Notes: generated by a model from the sequence alone, not told the origin. 49,230 nucleotides of DNA from Planctomycetota bacterium (GCA_016872725.1 VGZC01000045.1:1-49230), one strand, 5' to 3'; shown: positions 41,101 through 49,228, numbered from the stretch's first letter. Numbers and translations: made by a program.

Positions 41101-43674
41101 GCCGAGCGTTTCCCGGAAGCCTCGGGTGTACTCCTCTTTGGGATCGGACAGGCCGTGGTCGACGACGCCGGCGAAACGGATGGTCAGCGTTCCGTCGGCC
41201 GCGTCGCCGGCAAGCCGATAGGTGGCGGTCGAGCCCGCCGCGACGGTTGCGTCGCGCGCGACCGGCGGATCGCTTGACTCGATCGCCAGCGCCGCATGGA
41301 GCGTGAAAGGCGTGCCCGCCGCGCGGAGCGACGAAGGCAGTCGGATTCGGTCCTCGACCATCAACCGGTGTGCCGACGGTTCGAGCGAGACCTTGACCGA
41401 ATGGCGAACGGGCGAATCGGACGGACCGCCGTCCGGCTCGGCGAAGGCGTCCTTCGAACCGCCGAGACCGGGAAGCCATTGCAGGGTCATCTGGTTTTCG
41501 AAGGCGTCGAGATCCCGTCGAAGGTCCCTCAGCCAATCGGGCGACGCGTGAAACGTCGCGGGCACGAGCAGGATGTTCTTGCGGTTTTCCGATTGCAGTT
41601 TCGCGAGCACGCTCGGCGGCGCGAGCGGGCCGTCCGACGTCGCGACGCGCAGGCGGTGGAATCGGCTTTGTTTGGCGAGCGGATCATCGCGTTCCAAGGC
41701 AAGCCAATCCTCGACGACGTTCGCCGGCGTTTCGGGCGGCACGATGAGCACCGTCGTGCCGCCGAACGGGCCGGGACAGCGAGGCAATGCTCCGGGCCGC
41801 GCCAACCGTTCGGGTTGCGGTTCGCCCGTCAGCGCGATCGCCGACGCATCGGCGGGCCGCGCGGTCGTCGCGACGACATCGAGGTCGGATCGCGCGCCGG
41901 CCCACATCGCCTGCATCCGAGCCCAGTGCCGCGCGCGGGGCGATCGGTCGTCGACGAGCCAGTAGCCGCGCGCCGATCGAGGCTCGGGGGACGGGAGGCC
42001 CAGCCGATCTCGGACGGCGCCGAGCCACTCGGCGCCGCCCTTCCACGGATCGGCATCGACGGTGCGGAACTCGGTCGGCACACCGACGTCGATGTACGCC
42101 TTGCGTTCGGCGTCCCACCACGGAGCATCGTCGCCCTGGATCCACACTTCGATCGATCGGCGCGGAGGCCGTTCGTCGCCCCAATATTCGGGGAGCGGCA
42201 GCGGGAAGTCCTTGAGCTTCGCGAATTGGCGAGGCGCGTGGCCGAGTGCCGCGGCGTCGATCCGGCCCGTCAACAGGCCCACGGAAACGGCCACCGTCGC
42301 CCCGCCTCCTTCCCCGACGACCACGACGCGGTCGCCGTCGATCGGAAAATGGCGCATCAGGTACGCCCACGTTTCCTCGACCGCGCCCACCATGTCCCCG
42401 ATGTCCGACGCGAACGAGTCGGCCCAGAACCAGCGGCCGCCCACGCCCAAGTCCTCCTGCGTCTCCCGGTGCGGTGGCTCGATGACGGCGATCGCCGCAT
42501 GGTCGCCGATTTGATCTTTCCAATAATCCATTCCGTCCGAGGCCGAAAGGCCGTCGTCGACGAGCACGATGGCGAGCGGAACGCGCGCATCGGGCGGGCT
42601 CGACGGCATGTGCAGCAGGTACTCGACTTCACGGCCCGATCGCACCGTGTACTTCCCGTCGTCGATGTCGCTCGCCCGCGACTCGGCGAACACGACATAG
42701 TCGGCGACGGCCGGGCCTTCCCATCGCGCCGTGGCGATGCGCGTCACAGGAACCACGGAAACCGTCCGAATGGACGCTTGGGGCTTGCGGAGTCTCAGTT
42801 GATGGACCGTTCCATCCCAGTAGGTCGAATGGAAGTCGCCGTTCACATGCAAGACGCCATGGCCGGGGAATCGGTCGAGCGCCTTCGCGCACGTTTCGCC
42901 CATGGCGTTGTCCCAGAGCGACTGCGTGGAATACAACCGGTCCGCCGCGCGCATCGCGCCGGCGTGTCCGCGCATCGCATTGTCCGCTCGACGCCAGTAC
43001 GCGTCGGTGTTCGGATGGAGTGATTCCGGGACGAGAGCCCGCGACTCGGGATCGAGTTTTTCGACGCCCGCCGCTCCCTCCGCGCCGACACGCGCGATCA
43101 GCGGCCGGGGAAAGTTCGAGGCCAGCACGGCGCGCGATTCCGATCGAGCCCGCTCGATCAAGGGCCGATAGGCCGTCGCGTAATTCGACCAGGGTCTCGC
43201 CTTCTTGAGGAACGAAGGCTCGTCGGTCTCACCCTTCAGATAGGCATCGAGGGCGCCTTGGACGTCGCGTTCGAACATCTCGAGCGCGAGCACGACCTTG
43301 CCGTCGCGGCGTTTCAAGAGGCCTTCGTACGCGGCCAGCTCGACCCGATGCGTCGTTTCATCCGTGTGGCTTTCGCCAAGGAACACGACGTCGGCGGCCG
43401 CGAGTTCGTCGAACATCGCGTCGAGCGACAGAGTGCGGCCCGTCTTGCCGTCCCTCACGACGATCGCCTGATCGAGGGGCGGCGATTCCCAGCGATGGCC
43501 GGGCGAATCGCCGCGCGACGCGGGCTCCCGCGACCGAGCATGCGAACCCGGTCCGGTCGGCGCGGCGATCATGCCCCCAATCAACAGCGGCCCAATCAAC
43601 GCCCGCCCAATCGAAAACGTGCCAATCGAAAACGTGCCAATCGAGAACGCCGTGAACGGATGGGCCTTGTGCAT
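38176..43674 (-). CDS. ChaN-M1-M28-PDZ multidomain secreted metallopeptidase
   Basis: 1,832 aa from ATG at 43674. The signal region is built of xxIG pentapeptide repeats (10-34). Residues about 68-330 are ChaN/DUF399-like (VVFLGESHTDE at 97-107, VLALEMFERD, VNGDFHSTYWDG). About 355-560 resembles an alpha/beta hydrolase, but the nucleophile elbow reads GEGGG rather than GxSxG. An M1-type gluzincin follows, with zinc ligands HEILH at 1015-1019 and E1037 in NWCEGLTAY. An M28 aminopeptidase follows at about 1470-1730 with GAHFDH, GADDNASG, SAEECG, NVDTVG and YHRPTD. A C-terminal PDZ domain ends it (about 1745-1832). It is probably a periplasmic or exported peptide-degrading enzyme. It lies 15 nt after the nitrilase gene, the last of four in its operon. 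Confidence 0.9.
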   Translation of the reverse strand: MHKAHPFTAFSIGTFSIGTFSIGRALIGPLLIGGMIAAPTGPGSHARSREPASRGDSPGHRWESPPLDQAIVVRDGKTGRTLSLDAMFDELAAADVVFLGESHTDETTHRVELAAYEGLLKRRDGKVVLALEMFERDVQGALDAYLKGETDEPSFLKKARPWSNYATAYRPLIERARSESRAVLASNFPRPLIARVGAEGAAGVEKLDPESRALVPESLHPNTDAYWRRADNAMRGHAGAMRAADRLYSTQSLWDNAMGETCAKALDRFPGHGVLHVNGDFHSTYWDGTVHQLRLRKPQASIRTVSVVPVTRIATARWEGPAVADYVVFAESRASDIDDGKYTVRSGREVEYLLHMPSSPPDARVPLAIVLVDDGLSASDGMDYWKDQIGDHAAIAVIEPPHRETQEDLGVGGRWFWADSFASDIGDMVGAVEETWAYLMRHFPIDGDRVVVVGEGGGATVAVSVGLLTGRIDAAALGHAPRQFAKLKDFPLPLPEYWGDERPPRRSIEVWIQGDDAPWWDAERKAYIDVGVPTEFRTVDADPWKGGAEWLGAVRDRLGLPSPEPRSARGYWLVDDRSPRARHWARMQAMWAGARSDLDVVATTARPADASAIALTGEPQPERLARPGALPRCPGPFGGTTVLIVPPETPANVVEDWLALERDDPLAKQSRFHRLRVATSDGPLAPPSVLAKLQSENRKNILLVPATFHASPDWLRDLRRDLDAFENQMTLQWLPGLGGSKDAFAEPDGGPSDSPVRHSVKVSLEPSAHRLMVEDRIRLPSSLRAAGTPFTLHAALAIESSDPPVARDATVAAGSTATYRLAGDAADGTLTIRFAGVVDHGLSDPKEEYTRGFRETLGQIGDQGVYLDGRSTWVPTFGDRLIQFSLEAPVPPQWHLISQGKGTSRGDDGMARWESEGPMEDIYLVGGPLHRETESAGTVELGVYLRAPDPTLAQKYLDTGSRYIEMYRGLIGPYPYAKFALVENSWETGYGMPSFTLLGPQVIRFPFILHSSYPHEILHNWWGNSVFVDVSKGNWCEGLTAYLADHLVQEQRGAGAEYRRNTLQKYRDYVREGRDFPLVEFRSRHSAATEAVGYGKSLMLFHMIRREIGDEPFKKGLAAFYAKHRGARATFDDLRRAWEETHGQTLDPVVTQWVHRTGAPKLALRGIEARPSGGRFEVSGTLLQVQDGEPFRLRVPIVITGAGDPAETVVVSDGRESAWRVEVDARPSRIAVDPAFDLFRHLDPRETPPSIGQIFGDPRALAVLPSAEGASELALWNEVVEAWRSDEHAIETALDKDLVELPPDRNVWVLGRTNRFAGDVLRDLDSVRLDGDGASIRIEGERVPFAGHSTVVMRRHPGSDERAIGWITIDPREAAAGLARKLPHYGKYSYLAFEGVEPTNTVKGQHAPTGSPMVVDLPGTRDANTVRQPAPRAALAELPPAFAGKALRDHVEWLASPEREGRGLGSNGLRDASEYIARAMKEAGLEPAGDQGTFFQTFVVEQGPKGAPVECRNVVGVLRGARSEWASQSVVIGAHFDHLGLGWPDVHAGDEGKVHPGADDNASGVAILLEMARVLAEERGAPRNIVFAAFSAEECGRWGSKHYAQHPPFPLEELRAVVNVDTVGRLHEGPIQVLGTGSAEEWQHVFRGCTFVTGIPSKNIAEGAEGSDQASFLEKGIPAVQIFSGANADYHRPTDTTDKIDTAGMVRIATFLKEAVAYIAEREPPLTVRIAGHASSTGPASEGTGRRVVFGAVPAFDFQGPGVRFESLVADSPAARAGLRAGDVLVRLDQRPIADLRAFSDMLKGLEPGQSVVATIVRAGQSIEFRVVVEKR
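43576..43650. repeat. Five 15-bp tandem repeats in the signal-peptide coding region
   Basis: Units of the type GCCAATCGAAAACGT occupy 43576-43590, 43591-43605, 43606-43620, 43621-43635 and 43636-43650, degrading outward. On the minus strand they encode F-S-I-G-T, F-S-I-G-R, A-L-I-G-P and L-L-I-G-G, the hydrophobic core of the signal peptide of the large peptidase. Confidence 0.88.
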
Positions 43675-43689
43675 CGATAGGACTCGCTT

Positions 43690-44550
43690 CTATTCACCGA
43701 ATGGAACCGATCTCGGTCGGGGAACGGTCACCGGACCGTAGAACGCCGGTCGGCGGTCGTCGAACCGATAGATCATGTGCTTTCCCGGAACCCGAACGAT
43801 GCGTTTGCGGCGCGCGCATTCGATGTCGATCTCGGCGCGCAGGATCGATTCGCCCTCGCGAGGGCCCTCGGCGAGCGTCGCGCCGGTCGGATCACAGATG
43901 CGACTCGACCCGATGAATCGGAACCCGCGTTCCGATCCGATTCGGTTCACGGCCATGAAATAGATATGGTTCTCGAGGGCCCTCGCGTTGGAAACGAACG
44001 CCGCCGTATTCTCCGCGCCGGGCGGCCAATTGGTCGGGAGGACGACCAGATCCGCGCCTTCGAGGGCCATCACGCGGGCCGACTCGGGAAACGCGCCGTC
44101 GTAACAGATGTGCATGCCGATCCGGAGGGGACCGGCCGAATGCACGGCGAACGGCCGATCGCCGGGCGTCGTGAATCGATCGACTCCCAGATAGGGCAAA
44201 TGGACTTTCCGATACGAGCCCACGACGCCCTCGGGGCCGACCAGCGCGCACGCGTTGAAAAGCTGATCGCCGTCCCGTTCGAGCATTCCGAACACCGCGT
44301 AACACGATCCGGCGCGGCAGGCTTCGGCGATGCGCGACGTGCCCGGACCGGGAATCAATTCCGCATACGCCATGCCTTCCCCAAGGCTCTCGAAACAGTA
44401 GCCCGTCAGCGCGCATTCGGGGAACACGATCAGCTTCGCGCCCTCGGCGCTTTCCGCTCGGATCCGATCGGTCATTTTCGCCAGATTGGCGGCGACATCG
44501 CCGAGCGAGACGTCGATCTGCGCTCCGGCGATCTTCCAGGATATGGGCAT
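43690..44550 (-). CDS. Carbon-nitrogen hydrolase (nitrilase superfamily amidase)
   Basis: 286 aa from ATG at 44550. The Glu-Lys-Cys triad of the superfamily is visible: E45 in FPECALTGY, K115 in YRKVHLPYLG, and C149 in HICYDGAFPES. N-terminal AGAQIDVSLGDVAANL and C-terminal AVNRIGSERGFRFIGSS complete the fold. It hydrolyses an amide of unknown nature in the cytoplasm; N-carbamoyl-amine or omega-amidase-like activity is possible. It sits 32 nt after an SDR dehydrogenase and 15 nt before the large peptidase. That operon context could mean breakdown of amides released by peptide degradation, but this is inference. Confidence 0.92.
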   Translation of the reverse strand: MPISWKIAGAQIDVSLGDVAANLAKMTDRIRAESAEGAKLIVFPECALTGYCFESLGEGMAYAELIPGPGTSRIAEACRAGSCYAVFGMLERDGDQLFNACALVGPEGVVGSYRKVHLPYLGVDRFTTPGDRPFAVHSAGPLRIGMHICYDGAFPESARVMALEGADLVVLPTNWPPGAENTAAFVSNARALENHIYFMAVNRIGSERGFRFIGSSRICDPTGATLAEGPREGESILRAEIDIECARRKRIVRVPGKHMIYRFDDRRPAFYGPVTVPRPRSVPFGE

Positions 44551-44582
44551 GCTGCGAACTCCAACGAACGGTCCGACTCAAA

Positions 44583-45362
44583 CTACCACAAGGTATAGCC
44601 GCCGTCGATGACGAGCGCGGCGCCCGTCATGTAGCGCGACGCGTCGCTCGCGAGGTACACGGCGAGCGGACCGAGATCGTCGGGCTCGCCGAGTTCGCCG
44701 AGCGGAATCTGGTTTCGAAACGTCTCGATGACCTCGGGATGCTCGCGGGCCCAGCGCTCGTTGGCCTCGGTCATGATCCCGCCGGGGCAGATCGCGTTGG
44801 CGGTGACTCCCATCGGCGCCCAGTCGGCGGCGACCGCCCGTGTGAATTGAACGAGGGCGGCTTTGGCCGTTTCGTAGTGCCGCCCCGCGATGCGCCGTCC
44901 GACGACCATCGCGTTGATCGACGCGATGTTGATGATGCGTCCCCATCGGCGCTCGATCATGCTCGGCGCCAATCGCCGCGTGCAGATCACGGCGCTCGTC
45001 AGATTCAAGTCGATCATCTCGCGCCAGGTCGTTGTCGGCATGTCGACGAGGGGCACGTTGAGGCGGCGGCCCCCCGCGTTGTTCACGAGAATGTCGATCG
45101 GCTTGCCGAGCGCGAGCGCCTCGTCGCACGCACGCTCGCACTGCGACTCGTCGCCCACGTCCGCGACGATGGGAATCGATTCGCGTCCAAGCGCGCGAGC
45201 CTCCCCGCATGTCCGTTCGAGGCACTCCCGATCGCGGGCGACCAGAACCAGGTCGGCGCCCGCGTCGGCCATGGCCAATGCGACCGACCTTCCCAAGCCT
45301 CGACTGCCGCCCGTGATGAACGCGCGCTTTCCCGTCAAGCCGAATCGATCCAGGATTCCCAT
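44583..45362 (-). CDS. Short-chain dehydrogenase/reductase (SDR)
   Basis: 259 aa from ATG at 45362 with GGAGGAG about 5 nt upstream. It is a classical SDR: cofactor loop TGGSRGLG at 17-24, NNAG at 94-97, catalytic Ser148 in IINIASINA, Tyr163 and Lys167 in HYETAK, and an ICPGGIMTE segment after the active site. No acidic residue directly follows the second strand's VAR, so NADP(H) is plausible. The closest general type is gluconate 5-dehydrogenase/FabG-like, but the substrate cannot be read. Its neighbours are a phosphofructokinase upstream (90 nt) and a nitrilase downstream (32 nt). Confidence 0.92.
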   Translation of the reverse strand: MGILDRFGLTGKRAFITGGSRGLGRSVALAMADAGADLVLVARDRECLERTCGEARALGRESIPIVADVGDESQCERACDEALALGKPIDILVNNAGGRRLNVPLVDMPTTTWREMIDLNLTSAVICTRRLAPSMIERRWGRIINIASINAMVVGRRIAGRHYETAKAALVQFTRAVAADWAPMGVTANAICPGGIMTEANERWAREHPEVIETFRNQIPLGELGEPDDLGPLAVYLASDASRYMTGAALVIDGGYTLW

Positions 45363-45451
45363 GAAAACTCCTCCGCGCGGCGTGGGCCCGTCGAGCGGAC
45401 GTTCGCTCGGTGTGATGGGCCTTCGGGCAAGATGCCGCGCCTCCGCGATGC

Positions 45452-46441
45452 TCAATTGGCCATGGTGTTGATCAGCTCCAAGAGCTCGGGCGGGATCGGT
45501 TTGTGGGAAGCGACGGTTTCCTCGAACGGCGTGAGGACGCACGTGTCATCCCGTCGTCCCGCCATCACGCCCGTCTTTCCCCGCAAGATGGCGGCGACGG
45601 CTCCCGCGCCCAAATGGCTGGCGAGGATGCGGTCCTCGACGTTGGGCGCTCCGCCCCGTTGCAAGTGGCCGAGCACGGCGACGCGCGTCGAGAACGGACA
45701 GGAACGGGCTTGCAACAACTCATCGAGTTTTTGAGCGCCGCCGAATTGGTCTCCTTCCGCGATCACCGCCATGACCGAGGTCTTTCCGCGCCGTTCGAGT
45801 TCGGCGAGTTGTTCGAGCAGTGCGTCGGGCGTTCGGTCGAGTTCCGGAATGCAGACGATCTCGGCTCCCGCGGCGATCGCCGTGTGGACGGCGATGAACC
45901 CGCTGTGCCGTCCCATCACTTCAATCAGGAACATCCGCCGATGGCTCTCGGCCGTGTCCCGGATCTTGTCCACCGCCTCGACCGCCGTTTGCACGGCCGT
46001 CGAAAAACCGATCGTCGCGTCGGTTCCGCAAAGGTCATTGTCGATAGTCCCGGGGCAGCCCACGATCTGGCCGTTCCAGTGCCGCGCGAGGGCCATCGCG
46101 CCGCGAAACGTCCCGTCCCCTCCGATCGGAATGAGCGCGTCGATTCGCAAGTCTCGCAGAATGCGGGCCGCTTCGATCTGGCCCGAGTCGGTTCGAAACG
46201 CCTCGCATCGACTGGTCTTCAAGAGTGTGCCGCCCAACTTGGTCCACCCCGAGACCGTTCGAAGGCCCATCGTGCATCCGCCTTCGCCGTCCTTGTGGAG
46301 ACGCCGTTCGAGCAGACCGGAATACCCGTCGCAAATGCCGATGACCTCGTGCCCGGCCGCGACGGCCGTTCGAACGACGGCTCGAACACACGCATTCATG
46401 CCCGGCGCATCGCCACCGCTGCAAAAGACGCCAATCCGCAT
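45452..46441 (-). CDS. pfkA: ATP-dependent 6-phosphofructokinase (E. coli PfkA-like)
   Basis: 329 aa from ATG at 46441 with GGAGGAA about 8 nt upstream. SGGDAPGMN is at 8-16, GGDGT at 107-111, PGTIDND at 130-136, VEVMGRHSGF near 170 and LGHLQRGG near 245. Gly at both nucleotide-selecting positions (E. coli 104 and 124) points to ATP rather than pyrophosphate, unlike the Gly/Lys paralogue at 21599-22777. GWTKLGGTLLKTSR and VEAVDKIRDTAESHRR are close to E. coli PfkA. It is the first gene of a four-gene minus-strand operon, though its function is unrelated to the peptidase at the end. Confidence 0.94.
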   Translation of the reverse strand: MRIGVFCSGGDAPGMNACVRAVVRTAVAAGHEVIGICDGYSGLLERRLHKDGEGGCTMGLRTVSGWTKLGGTLLKTSRCEAFRTDSGQIEAARILRDLRIDALIPIGGDGTFRGAMALARHWNGQIVGCPGTIDNDLCGTDATIGFSTAVQTAVEAVDKIRDTAESHRRMFLIEVMGRHSGFIAVHTAIAAGAEIVCIPELDRTPDALLEQLAELERRGKTSVMAVIAEGDQFGGAQKLDELLQARSCPFSTRVAVLGHLQRGGAPNVEDRILASHLGAGAVAAILRGKTGVMAGRRDDTCVLTPFEETVASHKPIPPELLELINTMAN

Positions 46442-46922
46442 GGCCCGTGTTCCTCCAAGATCCCTCGCCCCGCCTCCGGCCAATCACGGAGCGCGACGAC
46501 CGACCGCGCCTCGAAGGACTCCCCCCGACGTTTTTCCCGCCAACCCGTCAATGTAACGTCCATGGAGCCGGTCCGCCTGCCCCCCGGGTGTGGGTCACGG
46601 TGCGCGGCGGAATCGACCGTCGCACGGCCCGTGCCGCGGAATCGATGGTGGTTTCGCGAGAAAAAACGGCCCACTCGTCCAGCGGCCGGCACGCGGTGGC
46701 CGTCGCCCCGTCTTGGCAAGACAGGATAAATCGGTCGAGTTTGTGCTTGACAGGGAGCCAATCGTCCGGCAAAATCCGCCCCGCGCGGGCCGAGTGCGCC
46801 GGCGTGACGCTGGAGCGGCGGTCGTTGTGCGTCGACGCGATGCGCGGCGCTTGGCCGTCCACGCGGGGATTCGCGCTCGGCGGCCGACCTGTTCACGCAT
46901 TTTATCGCGGAAGGGCAAGCCG
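46442..46922. other. Divergent intergenic region, 481 bp
   Basis: It lies between the phosphofructokinase operon (minus) and the beta-helix protein (plus). No gene was found; the open frames are low-complexity Arg/Pro noise. It contains the predicted plus-strand promoter at 46747-46775, which leaves a leader of about 140 nt. No minus-strand promoter was recognised. Confidence 0.45.
46747..46775 (+). promoter_or_regulatory. Predicted promoter of the beta-helix protein gene
   Basis: A perfect -35 TTGACA at 46747-46752, a 17-bp spacer, and CAAAAT (4 of 6) at 46770-46775. Confidence 0.6.
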
Positions 46923-47867
46923 ATGCGATTGCGCGTCGAGCTGATCGCCGTTTGCATGGCGCTGGCCATTGGACCGACCGTCAAGACGGCCGTCGGTCGC
47001 GATCTCTTTGTGAACAACGAATCGGGCGACGATGCGAACGACGGCCTGAGTTCGGACGCGTCGGGACAGCGGAAAGGTCCGTTCCGTTCGATCGCGAGGG
47101 CCTTGCGGGCGGCGCGGAACGGCGACCACATCCACATCGCGAAGACCGAGACCGCGTATCGGGAGAGTTTGACCTTGCAGGCGGAGCGGCACGGCGGCGT
47201 CGAGAATCGTCCGTTCGTGATCGAGGGACATGGCGCGGTCCTTGACGGAGCCGACATCCTATCGCCGGACCAATGGGAAGCGGCCGGTCCCGACCTGTTC
47301 CGCTGCTCGGTGGAACGGAAGAGCTCGCACGTCTTGTTCCTCGACGGCAAGCCCGCTCAACGGCGCCGCGCGGCGCCGGGCGAAACGGACCCGCCGAACC
47401 TCGATCCGCTCGAATGGTGCCTCCATGACGGACAGATCTATTTTCGTGTCGAGCCCGGCAAACTGCCGTGGGCGTACGCGTTGTCCCATACCGCGTTGCC
47501 GGTCGGCATCACACTGTACGACGTGCGCCACCTGATCGTCCGCGACCTGGTCATTCAAGGATTCGCGCTCGACGGCATCAACGCGCATGACGGCGCGAGC
47601 GATGCGCGGCTTGCCGGATTGACCTGCCGGGGCAATGGGCGGAGCGGGATCTCGATCGGCGGAGCGTCGCGCGTGCGGGTCGAAGGATGTCTCGTCGGAG
47701 ACAACGGCGAATCGCAAGTGCGCGTCGAGGGCTTTTGCCGCGCTCGTCTCGTGAATTGCGATCTGATCGACCATCCACTCGCCCCGGCGCTCGACAGACA
47801 AGGAGGGCGGGTCGAAGTCGAATCGGGTGTGGCTCGGGTGAGCGCCGACGTGCCAGGGGACCGGTAG
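46923..47867 (+). CDS. Secreted right-handed beta-helix protein
   Basis: 314 aa from ATG at 46923 with GGAAGG about 8 nt upstream. The signal peptide is MRLRVELIAVCMALAIGPTVKTAVG. The start of the mature part, DLFVNNESGDDANDGLS followed by GPFRSIARALRAARNGDHIHI, is the classic opening of pectate-lyase-like/DUF1565 beta-helix proteins. Later short repeats (VRHLIVRDLVIQGFALDGIN, then RLAGLTCRGNGRSGISIGG and RVRVEGCLVGDNGES) are helix coils. It may bind or cleave a polysaccharide; no catalytic residues are certain. It is short for the family, with about eight coils. It converges on the LPG-synthase-like gene, with a hairpin between. Confidence 0.85.
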   Translation: MRLRVELIAVCMALAIGPTVKTAVGRDLFVNNESGDDANDGLSSDASGQRKGPFRSIARALRAARNGDHIHIAKTETAYRESLTLQAERHGGVENRPFVIEGHGAVLDGADILSPDQWEAAGPDLFRCSVERKSSHVLFLDGKPAQRRRAAPGETDPPNLDPLEWCLHDGQIYFRVEPGKLPWAYALSHTALPVGITLYDVRHLIVRDLVIQGFALDGINAHDGASDARLAGLTCRGNGRSGISIGGASRVRVEGCLVGDNGESQVRVEGFCRARLVNCDLIDHPLAPALDRQGGRVEVESGVARVSADVPGDR

Positions 47868-47868
47868 C

Positions 47869-47890
47869 GCGGCGGAGCGGAATCCGCCGC
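47869..47890. terminator. Bidirectional terminator hairpin
   Basis: A perfect 8-bp inverted repeat, GCGGCGGA (47869-47876) and TCCGCCGC (47883-47890), with a 6-nt loop lies in the 32-bp gap between two convergent genes, starting 2 bp after one stop and ending 9 bp before the other. There is no T-run on either side, so it may stop transcription only partly or protect 3' ends. Confidence 0.6.
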
Positions 47891-47899
47891 CTGTCGCGC

Positions 47900-48922
47900 C
47901 TATTCCGCGGCCTCGGAGACTGCGGCGGGGCGCACGGGCGTCCCGTCGCGTCGGCCCGATGTGAACGCCAATACGCCCAGCCCCGCGATGGCGATCGTCG
48001 CCAAACGATAGGCGAGCGCGACGATGATGCCCGACCCGCCGGGATCGCGAGGAACGACTTCGTAGAGCGTGGTCATCGCCAGTTCGAACGTCCCGAGTCC
48101 GGCGGGAGTGAACGGAAGCGCGCCGACGATCGAACTGAGATTCACGATCACGAAGTGTTCGACGAGTGTCGGGTGCGTCGCGTAAAGCGCGGACGACATC
48201 GCATGGATCGACGCCGCGATGATCAAGTGAATGGAAAGGCTCAGGAAACCCAAACCGATCAGCATCGGGATGCGCCGCCGATAGAACCGAATCGCCTGGA
48301 TGATCCGATCCAAGACGGGTCCGATCCAGGGAATCGATCCGATCCATTCGGCGAGCGGTCCGGTCGTGAATCCGGGGGTGAGCACGACGACGATTCCCGC
48401 CGTGCCGATCGATGCGGCCGCGTAGGTTGTCGTACGCACGGCGAGCAGTTCGGGAGTCGGATTCGGGATGCCTCCGCATGCCATGGCCGTCGCCGTGACG
48501 AGCACGAGCGCGAAGACGCCCATGAGTCGGTCGACCAGAACACTGGCGACGGCGAGCGTGCGGCGACCGGGATGTTCCCTCGCGATGAAAAACGCCTTAA
48601 ACACATCTCCGCCCACCGCGCCGACGGAAATGAAACTGCAGAAAAAACCGGTGAACCCCAGCCGGAACGCGTCGCGCAGACGGAAGGGGAGTTCGAGCGC
48701 GCGCACCAGGAAATACCAGCGGACGAAGGTCAGACAGACGGCGAGCAGGATCCCGGACGACGCGATGAGGGCGACCGGCCAATATACCGACCGTTCGCGC
48801 AGCCCGTCGAACTGGTCGGCGTCGACGGCGGAAACGAGCCACCCAAGGATGGCGATCGGCGCGGCGATCCGGAGGATGCGGCCCGCGCGCGAAACGAGGG
48901 TCGGCAAGGGGGAGGGTGGCAC
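47900..48922 (-). CDS. LPG-synthase-type flippase-like membrane protein (UPF0104)
   Basis: 340 aa from GTG at 48922 with GGAG 5 nt upstream; an upstream ATG at 49114 would add a 64-residue polar tail and run through the tRNA promoter. There are about eight transmembrane helices, beginning IAAPIAILGWLVSAVDADQF (about 15-35). The family pattern is RWYFLVRALELPFRLRDAFR, then GFTGFFCSFISVGAVGGDVFKA (about 88-110), VLVDRLMGVFALV, and SSIVGALPFTPAGLGTFEL in the last third. It is the transmembrane domain of lysyl-phosphatidylglycerol synthase without the transferase domain. Members of this group are thought to flip lipids or to modify archaeal or bacterial glycolipids. It is single-gene, divergent from tRNA-Ala. 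Confidence 0.88.
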   Translation of the reverse strand: MPPSPLPTLVSRAGRILRIAAPIAILGWLVSAVDADQFDGLRERSVYWPVALIASSGILLAVCLTFVRWYFLVRALELPFRLRDAFRLGFTGFFCSFISVGAVGGDVFKAFFIAREHPGRRTLAVASVLVDRLMGVFALVLVTATAMACGGIPNPTPELLAVRTTTYAAASIGTAGIVVVLTPGFTTGPLAEWIGSIPWIGPVLDRIIQAIRFYRRRIPMLIGLGFLSLSIHLIIAASIHAMSSALYATHPTLVEHFVIVNLSSIVGALPFTPAGLGTFELAMTTLYEVVPRDPGGSGIIVALAYRLATIAIAGLGVLAFTSGRRDGTPVRPAAVSEAAE

Positions 48923-49073
48923 GGATTCTCCAGGTTCGTTTTCCCCGGTCGTTGCGGTCACGACGGCCGGGCGGCCGATCTCGACGCCGATCTCGATGAG
49001 GCCGAGCGGCAAGGACCGCAAGGACCCGTTCTTCCATAGCTTATCCCACGATCCACGATAGGGTGGAACGTCC

Positions 49074-49102
49074 TTGACAGGTCGGAAAGCCAGTGATAGG
49101 GT
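49074..49102 (+). promoter_or_regulatory. Predicted tRNA-Ala promoter
   Basis: A perfect -35 TTGACA at 49074-49079, a 17-bp spacer, and TAGGGT at 49097-49102 as a weak -10. Transcription would start about 45 nt before the tRNA. The GC-rich sequence after the -10 could be a stringent-control discriminator. Confidence 0.65.
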
Positions 49103-49154
49103 GCCCGTTTCCATCCGGGCCCGCGACGTGGTCGACCCGGATGCCGGAACCCTC

Positions 49155-49228
<74 letters not shown>

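Noticed and set aside
38398-43023. Plus-strand open frames of 959 and 575 codons opposite the multidomain peptidase
   Set aside because: Composition is Arg-rich and motif-free; the minus-strand frame has M1 and M28 active-site motifs.
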